Assembly (NCBI RefSeq): GCF_003628125.1
Contig: NZ_RBZU01000022.1
Span: 1-33,864, forward strand
From: Pararobbsia silviterrae
Lineage (GTDB): Bacteria > Pseudomonadota > Gammaproteobacteria > Burkholderiales > Burkholderiaceae
Direction: 5' to 3'
Length of the DNA: 33,864 bases
Notes under the pieces: model-generated
Database searches by the model: none
What the model saw: only the letters and a program-made list of their open reading frames with translations
Told to the model about the DNA's origin: nothing
Translations under genes and position numbers: made by a program
Part shown: in pieces, positions 30,202-33,864 of the stretch
Position numbering within the stretch: position 1 is the stretch's first letter
Layout of the letters: each line of letters begins with the position of its first letter

Positions 30202-32045
30202 GCCTCGTTCTTACTTACGCGCCCAACGCCGACGAATCCGGCATGGGCTATTACCGCCGACTCGCCGCCGGCAATGCGTTGTGCAACTGGCGTGACCTCG
30301 CAAGTACAGCGGGTGTTGAGCGCCAGCGGCGAGCCCTGCTCACGCGCACGGATGACGTCGCACGGAGCCTCGGCCTTGAACCAGAGTGGACAGAATTCGC
30401 TCGGCAGCAGGAGGAACGTAGTCGAAGCTGGGGGCGTCTACATCGCGCACATGCGGACGCTGTGTGTCCCGCCTGTCTGGTTGAATCACCGTATCTCCGA
30501 CAACACTGGGAACATACTTACGCTACCGCGTGCGCTCGACATCGAATCCTGCTCATCGACCAATGCGACGCCTGCGGCAATCGCATCTGTCCTGAGCGCG
30601 TCTACCTCGGCATGTGCTTGTGTGGTCAGGACTTGACGAACTTGCCCCACGTGCCCGCAACGCGTGCACAGCGGTGGTTGTCGGCGTTGGTCGCGAACCA
30701 TGGGCTGAACGCTGACAACGTGAAGCCAGACCTGCACGGGGTTGACCTTGATGTGCTGGCCAAAGTCGTGCGCACACTCTGTCAGTACGCTGTGCCCGCT
30801 CGCCCGGGGCTGTCGCGCAGCGAGACGATGCCCAAGTCCGTATCCGAAGCGATTGCGTTTCTCTCGCCACTTGAGAGCTTGCTCGGCGACTGGCCGACGA
30901 GCTTTAAGAGCCACGTGGAGCAACGCATCGCCACCGGCCGCAAGGACGCGCGAACGCTGAACACGTTGCTAGGCGAGTGGTACGTCAGTCTGCGCAAGCT
31001 TTGCCAAGGCACGACGCTCGAACCTTTGTTGCAAATCATCATCGACGTGGCCGCCCAGAAATCCGATTGCGTGTTGGGCATGGACTCGACCAAGTCTATG
31101 GCGATGGATGCGACGGGATACGTGCGCGCTCCCGAAGTCGCAAAAGCAATCGGCATCAGTGTTTCTCGTCTGCACGACGCTATTGCTGCGGGTGAGTGCG
31201 AGCACCGGACTCGGCGCACTGGCACGCGCGGGCAACTCTTCGAAGTGCCGAGTGCAGAGGTCGACCGCATCCAGCGCCTGCGTGCCGAGTGGATTTCCGA
31301 CGCCGACGCCTGCGAAGCGGCAGCCGTCCCTCCGGTCGTCCTCGAGCGTATGAAGGGTGCGGGAGTTATCAGCTCGGACGTCCGGTGGCGCGAAGACTTC
31401 ACGAAAGGCGGGCCTGTCGAGCGCAGGTCCATCGAAGACTTGTTCGAGCGAGTAAGACGATGCGCGCAACCCGTTACAACGGCCAGCGACTCAACTCTCT
31501 CATGGTCGGAACTGACGAGTCGCCGCCTGGGTGACCGACGGGCTATCGAGTCGCTGATGCAGGCCGTCGCAACCGGCAAGGTCAAAGCCGTGTCTGATAA
31601 CTCGACGCTGGGCACGATGCGATTCCTGATGACCGACATCTCGCAGTATTTCGGAACGCCGCTTCTCGAGGCCGGCATGTCGATTCAGCAATTGGCGACG
31701 GCGACCGGATGGAAGTGGGAGTCCATCTCACATTGGGCGGACGAGGGGCTGCTGGAGTCTGAACTCATTCAACGGCGTGGACAGCCCTGCCGCGTTGTAC
31801 TGCCGCATCAACTGCTGGAGTTTAGGCAAGCCTACGTTCCGCTCGCAGACTTGGCGCGTGCAATGAACACGAAATCGTCAGCGCTGTCGCGCCTGTTGTC
31901 CGGCGTCAAACTGGTCGGCGCAAAACAGCTTCCTGACGGTGCTATGCGTGGAGGTCTAATTCGTATTGCCGACCTCGGCCGACTCGCGATTATCGGCGCG
32001 AGAGCTGGACACGACTTGTTTGTGCCTGCATCGAGTGGGACGTAG
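30198..32045 (+). CDS. tniQ: TniQ/TnsD target-selection protein with long HTH-rich C-terminus
   Basis: A 615-residue protein that in Tn7 (TnsD) reads a fixed chromosomal site and recruits TnsC. The N-terminal TniQ domain has the zinc-binding pattern CPAC (90-93), C112/H115 in ACARH, CDAC (123-126) and CLC (140-142). After residue 300 come at least four stretches that look like helix-turn-helix units: about 306-333 (GYVRAPEVAKAIGISVSRL), 364-392, 494-521 (TGWKWESISHWADEGLL) and 545-574. Tn7 TnsD has 508 residues, so this one is long, as suits a sequence-specific DNA reader. The start is TTG, inside the tnsC stop, with AAGGAG 8 bases before. As the only TniQ in the window, it is the best candidate for recognising the gyrB 3' end. 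Confidence 0.88.
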   Translation: MSLVLTYAPNADESGMGYYRRLAAGNALCNWRDLASTAGVERQRRALLTRTDDVARSLGLEPEWTEFARQQEERSRSWGRLHRAHADAVCPACLVESPYLRQHWEHTYATACARHRILLIDQCDACGNRICPERVYLGMCLCGQDLTNLPHVPATRAQRWLSALVANHGLNADNVKPDLHGVDLDVLAKVVRTLCQYAVPARPGLSRSETMPKSVSEAIAFLSPLESLLGDWPTSFKSHVEQRIATGRKDARTLNTLLGEWYVSLRKLCQGTTLEPLLQIIIDVAAQKSDCVLGMDSTKSMAMDATGYVRAPEVAKAIGISVSRLHDAIAAGECEHRTRRTGTRGQLFEVPSAEVDRIQRLRAEWISDADACEAAAVPPVVLERMKGAGVISSDVRWREDFTKGGPVERRSIEDLFERVRRCAQPVTTASDSTLSWSELTSRRLGDRRAIESLMQAVATGKVKAVSDNSTLGTMRFLMTDISQYFGTPLLEAGMSIQQLATATGWKWESISHWADEGLLESELIQRRGQPCRVVLPHQLLEFRQAYVPLADLARAMNTKSSALSRLLSGVKLVGAKQLPDGAMRGGLIRIADLGRLAIIGARAGHDLFVPASSGT

Positions 32046-32389
32046 GAGTGCGCGGTGACAGGTCTCGTACGCGCCGGATTCTGGACGTAAGCGCCATCGG
32101 GCAATCCGTCGCCCCCCTCTGCCGACGCGAGCCGCCCGCACTGACTCGAGCGCCGCCGCTGAGGCGTTATCTCGCGGGTAGATGCACTTCCCGAGTGGCT
32201 CGCCGGCAATCTCTCAAGTTGCTCGCACACCTATACAGTTGCTACGGTATTTTTTGTTTTAGTTATCGAAAATGATGTTTCAATCCAATTTATCTATTGA
32301 GCATCACGAGGTTTAGACAAATCAAATTGGACCACCGCCTTTGCAATCGGCACGATTCCTCGAAATCGGCGAGCGAGAGCAGATGACAA
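32046..32389. other. AT-rich intergenic region beyond tniQ
   Basis: The first 160 bases resemble the neighbouring GC-rich DNA but have no gene. From about 32240 to 32330 the composition turns markedly AT-rich (a T-run at 32250-32260, then ATCGAAAATGATGTTTC) and contains the inverted end motif at 32256-32274. If the element ends here, candidates for its tip are the ACA triplets near 32317-32319, but no CCCGCTACA or target duplication is present. Confidence 0.45.
32256..32274 (-). repeat. End motif, distal inverted copy
   Basis: On the minus strand it reads CATTTTCGATAACTAAAAC, matching 22361-22378 in inverted orientation at 16 of 18 positions with one extra base. Just outside it, AAACATC (minus strand, 32280-32274) also recurs beside the gyrB-proximal copy. 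Possible TnsB-binding site of the second element end. Confidence 0.4.
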
Positions 32390-32569
32390 TTGGCACGTAT
32401 TGTCCGTTGGGGTGAACCGTCGGCTGAGGCGTCTGGCCGGGCCATTTGCGTGATACCGCCGAATGCCATTCACGTCGTCGACTTCGAAAACGTGAACGGC
32501 GATGTTGTGCGGTGCTGGTCCGCTATCCGAGCGCCTTTAGAGAAGGCAAAACAGTGGCAATTTCCGTAG
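32390..32569 (+). CDS. Possible small protein, 59 residues
   Basis: Read from a TTG at 32390, the frame gives a globular-looking protein containing GRAICVIPPNAIHVVDFENV and ending in KAKQWQFP. It is more protein-like than the Arg-rich frame that overlaps it. No clear ribosome binding site is present. It overlaps the next frame by 16 bases, so the two could be halves of one frameshifted gene. Family unknown. Confidence 0.35.
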   Translation: MARIVRWGEPSAEASGRAICVIPPNAIHVVDFENVNGDVVRCWSAIRAPLEKAKQWQFP

Positions 32570-32901
32570 ACCTTCCTGGTGAGGGCCCGAGCACTATCAC
32601 GCTCGAGTGCTGGTCCATTCGGAGATTCGATTCAGGAGGGTGTCACTTTGTCGGCTTCTGGACTCCCTATGGCGTTGGGCGAGTCAGTACGCGAATTCTC
32701 TCATTCGATTCAGCTAGCAGGACCGGTGTCACTGAGAGCGGACGGCAATACATTTTGGTGGGGCCGCCCGGGTTCGACCGCGACGCGGAGTACGTATGGA
32801 ACCGTGTGGCACCACTCATGGGACACGGTGCCACGTGGTCGGACATCACGAAGCATCCAGAGCAATGGCCGAGTGCCAACGTTCCCACTTCGCTCAAGTA
32901 G
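32554..32901 (+). CDS. Protein of unknown function, 115 residues
   Basis: Read from a GTG at 32554. The sequence is well balanced and protein-like: VDLPGEGPSTITLECWS, then GVGRVSTRILSFD, SGRQYILVGPPGFDRDAEYV and WNRVAPL. I recognise the general style of a small protein common on Burkholderia plasmids and islands but cannot name a family. The frame extends upstream to 32446, but those codons are Arg-rich and probably untranslated. It may instead be the second part of a gene starting at 32390. Confidence 0.45.
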   Translation: MAISVDLPGEGPSTITLECWSIRRFDSGGCHFVGFWTPYGVGRVSTRILSFDSASRTGVTESGRQYILVGPPGFDRDAEYVWNRVAPLMGHGATWSDITKHPEQWPSANVPTSLK

Positions 32902-32916
32902 CTCACGCTCAATGCC

Positions 32917-33150
32917 ATGCCTGCGCAACGAACCAAACGCAAAGCCAAAAAAACGCCGCCTGCAGCGATTGATTTTGGCCCCGAGCATGCGTTGGACCCC
33001 GATGTCGCCGTATGGCTCACAACTGTGATTCGCGAATTGTGTTCGACACATCCAGATGTTGCACAGAGCTTGGTCAACGCTCCGAATTGGACGGTCGGAA
33101 GAGCGTTCAAGCGCGCCGTGCGTAAATCGCGTCGAGCTTCCGCTGCCTGA
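32917..33150 (+). CDS. Small basic protein of unknown function
   Basis: A 77-residue frame with a Lys/Arg-rich start (MPAQRTKRKAKKTPP), a hydrophobic helical middle (DVAVWLTTVIRELC) and a basic end (AFKRAVRKSRRASAA). No clear ribosome binding site. It lies 15 bases after the previous gene in the same direction. Composition suggests a nucleic-acid-binding or small accessory protein, but no family is recognised. Confidence 0.35.
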   Translation: MPAQRTKRKAKKTPPAAIDFGPEHALDPDVAVWLTTVIRELCSTHPDVAQSLVNAPNWTVGRAFKRAVRKSRRASAA

Positions 33151-33614
33151 TGCCAATCGAACGGACGGCGTTATGTTGACGAGGCACACGAGCCCGTTAC
33201 TCACACGCGGTTGTGGACAACCCCTGTATGACCCTGGGCGTTGGCTGTAGCGAATTTCTGAACAACGCTGAGTCATCGCACGACGCACGAAAGTTGTTCC
33301 GTACTACCAGGAGTTCTCACGTGGCTATACGGAATCTTTCCGTTTCGTAAGCCCATGACGTCGTTCAAGTTGTCCTGGTTGTCCACAGCAACGACGCCCA
33401 CCTACTATCTATTACTACGTATACAGCAGCAGTAACTTTATAAAGGATAGGTCGCACCGTTTGAACACGGATGCGCTCAAATGCGGACGGCGTGCGAATG
33501 TCGTGGCGGCTCGTCCTGGTTGAAGAAGCCCCGGCAATGAAAGATACGCGGCGCCATTCGATGGGGACGCTGTTCCTCGGCGCGGGACGGCGAGACTCAT
33601 CGTGTCGCGTTCGA
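33151..33614. other. Intergenic region with two DnaA-box-like sites
   Basis: No convincing gene. TGTGGACAA at 33212-33220 and TTGTCCACA at 33379-33387 are the same 9-mer in opposite orientations, one base from the DnaA-box consensus. The first sits inside a small dyad, GGTTGT-GG-ACAACC (33209-33222). The area from 33400 to 33450 is AT-richer (ATCTATTACTACG, then TTTATAAAGG). Next to a RepB-like remnant this could be a relic of a plasmid-type replication or partition region. Confidence 0.35.
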
Positions 33615-33863
33615 CTAACCGCCCGCGCCGAACTGCTGCTGGTCGAGCGAGACGGTTGCGATGATGGACTCGAACTCGACTACCAAATCCGGATGATGTT
33701 GGGTCACGTATAGCCGCGCCGACTCGTTTTCCATGAGCTTGCTGAGATACGCCTTCGCGAGCACTAAATTCGTAAGCGAGTCGCGAGCGCCGTCTTGACG
33801 ACGGCGTCGTGATCGTCAGTGGCCGGCGCGAAGCTGTTCCGCCACGACCCACGGCGTCAATTC
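33615..33863 (-). pseudogene. Frameshifted C-terminus of a plasmid RepB/ParB-like protein
   Basis: Reading into the window from the right edge, three successive minus-strand frames give one coherent protein: ELTPWVVAEQLRAG, then DDHDAVVKTALATR, then NLVLAKAYLSKLMEN followed by VTQHHPDLVVEFESII and a stop at 33615-33617. The last block resembles the C-terminal domain of plasmid partitioning RepB proteins (a pattern like LNLVLAxGYLxxLL, then QHHPExLxEFxxI). At least two frameshifts are needed within 80 codons, so the gene is broken, unless the read contains errors. The N-terminal part lies outside the window. Confidence 0.5.
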
Positions 33864-33864
33864 T

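Larger units (their letters stand above)
22299..32274. mobile_element. Tn7-like transposon attached to the 3' end of gyrB (distal boundary unresolved)
   Basis: The coordinates span from an end-like TGTAGCGGG seven bases after the gyrB stop to an inverted copy of an end motif beyond tniQ. The interior holds a complete tnsA-tnsB-tnsC-tniQ operon and cargo that is visibly less GC-rich and mostly decayed. Known Tn7 relatives insert near the 3' end of a conserved gene recognised by TnsD/TniQ, with the tns operon reading in the same direction as that gene, as seen here. No 5-bp target duplication or exact terminal repeat could be found at the far side, so the element may end near 32.3 kb or extend past the window. 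No CRISPR array or Cas gene was found. Confidence 0.65.

Noticed and set aside
26415-32045. CRISPR-associated transposon (CAST)
   Set aside because: tnsABC-tniQ are present, but there is no Cas12k, no Cas5/6/7/8 and no array, and TniQ is long like TnsD rather than short like CAST TniQ.
32410-32414. GGGTG as a target duplication matching 22294-22298
   Set aside because: The base before it is not the end of an ACA tip and no end repeats adjoin; a 5-base match is expected by chance.
33246-33254. TGTAGCGAA near 33246 as the distal transposon tip
   Set aside because: It faces the same way as the gyrB-proximal TGTAGCGGG; the second end must be inverted, and no direct repeats follow it.
33415-33852. 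A 145-residue minus-strand frame at the right edge
   Set aside because: Arg/Ser-rich; the coherent protein in this stretch is spread over three frames (the RepB-like remnant), so this single frame is a shadow.

Overview
The window looks like the replication-origin region of a main chromosome from a high-GC beta-proteobacterium, most likely Burkholderiaceae (Burkholderia sensu lato). The evidence is the order rpmH-rnpA-yidD-yidC facing away from dnaA-dnaN-gyrB, Burkholderia-type GyrB and YidC sequences, a lipoprotein that resembles DUF2957, and an indolepyruvate:ferredoxin oxidoreductase fusion typical of the group. The species cannot be fixed from the sequence alone.

Layout. 1-100: edge of a probable IS3-family element. 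100-13250: ordinary chromosomal genes (small secreted protein, indolepyruvate:ferredoxin oxidoreductase fusion, NADP-malic enzyme maeB, MFS transporter, secreted PEBP/YbhB-like protein, argC, DUF2957-like lipoprotein, OmpW-like porin). 13280-15912 (minus): yidC-yidD-rnpA-rpmH, with a clear terminator after yidC and a good promoter before rpmH. The mnmE gene that usually follows yidC is absent from this place. 15913-16807: putative oriC/dnaA control region with two perfect DnaA boxes and a 15-copy TCTGCC hexamer tract. 16808-22291: dnaA, dnaN, gyrB.

22292-33864: accessory DNA beginning seven bases after the gyrB stop. Its core is a complete Tn7-like operon, tnsA-tnsB-tnsC-tniQ(tnsD), with every gene overlapping the next by 4 bases. 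TniQ carries a long C-terminal part built of several helix-turn-helix-like segments, as expected of a TnsD-type site-specific DNA reader. No CRISPR array or Cas gene is visible, so this is not a CRISPR-associated transposon. Between gyrB and tnsA lie repeats that look like a transposon end, a truncated DUF4007 gene, a decayed histidine-kinase-like gene, a 675-residue receiver-domain protein of unknown type, and a small DUF6471 protein divergent from tnsA across a perfect 16-bp palindrome. Beyond tniQ are an AT-rich stretch with an inverted copy of the gyrB-proximal end motif, small unknown ORFs, and a frameshifted remnant of a plasmid RepB/ParB-like protein.

How it fits together: I infer a Tn7-like element that uses the 3' end of gyrB as its attachment site, next to the chromosomal origin, and carries or has collected conflict-type cargo, much of it decayed. 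The distal boundary is not resolved.
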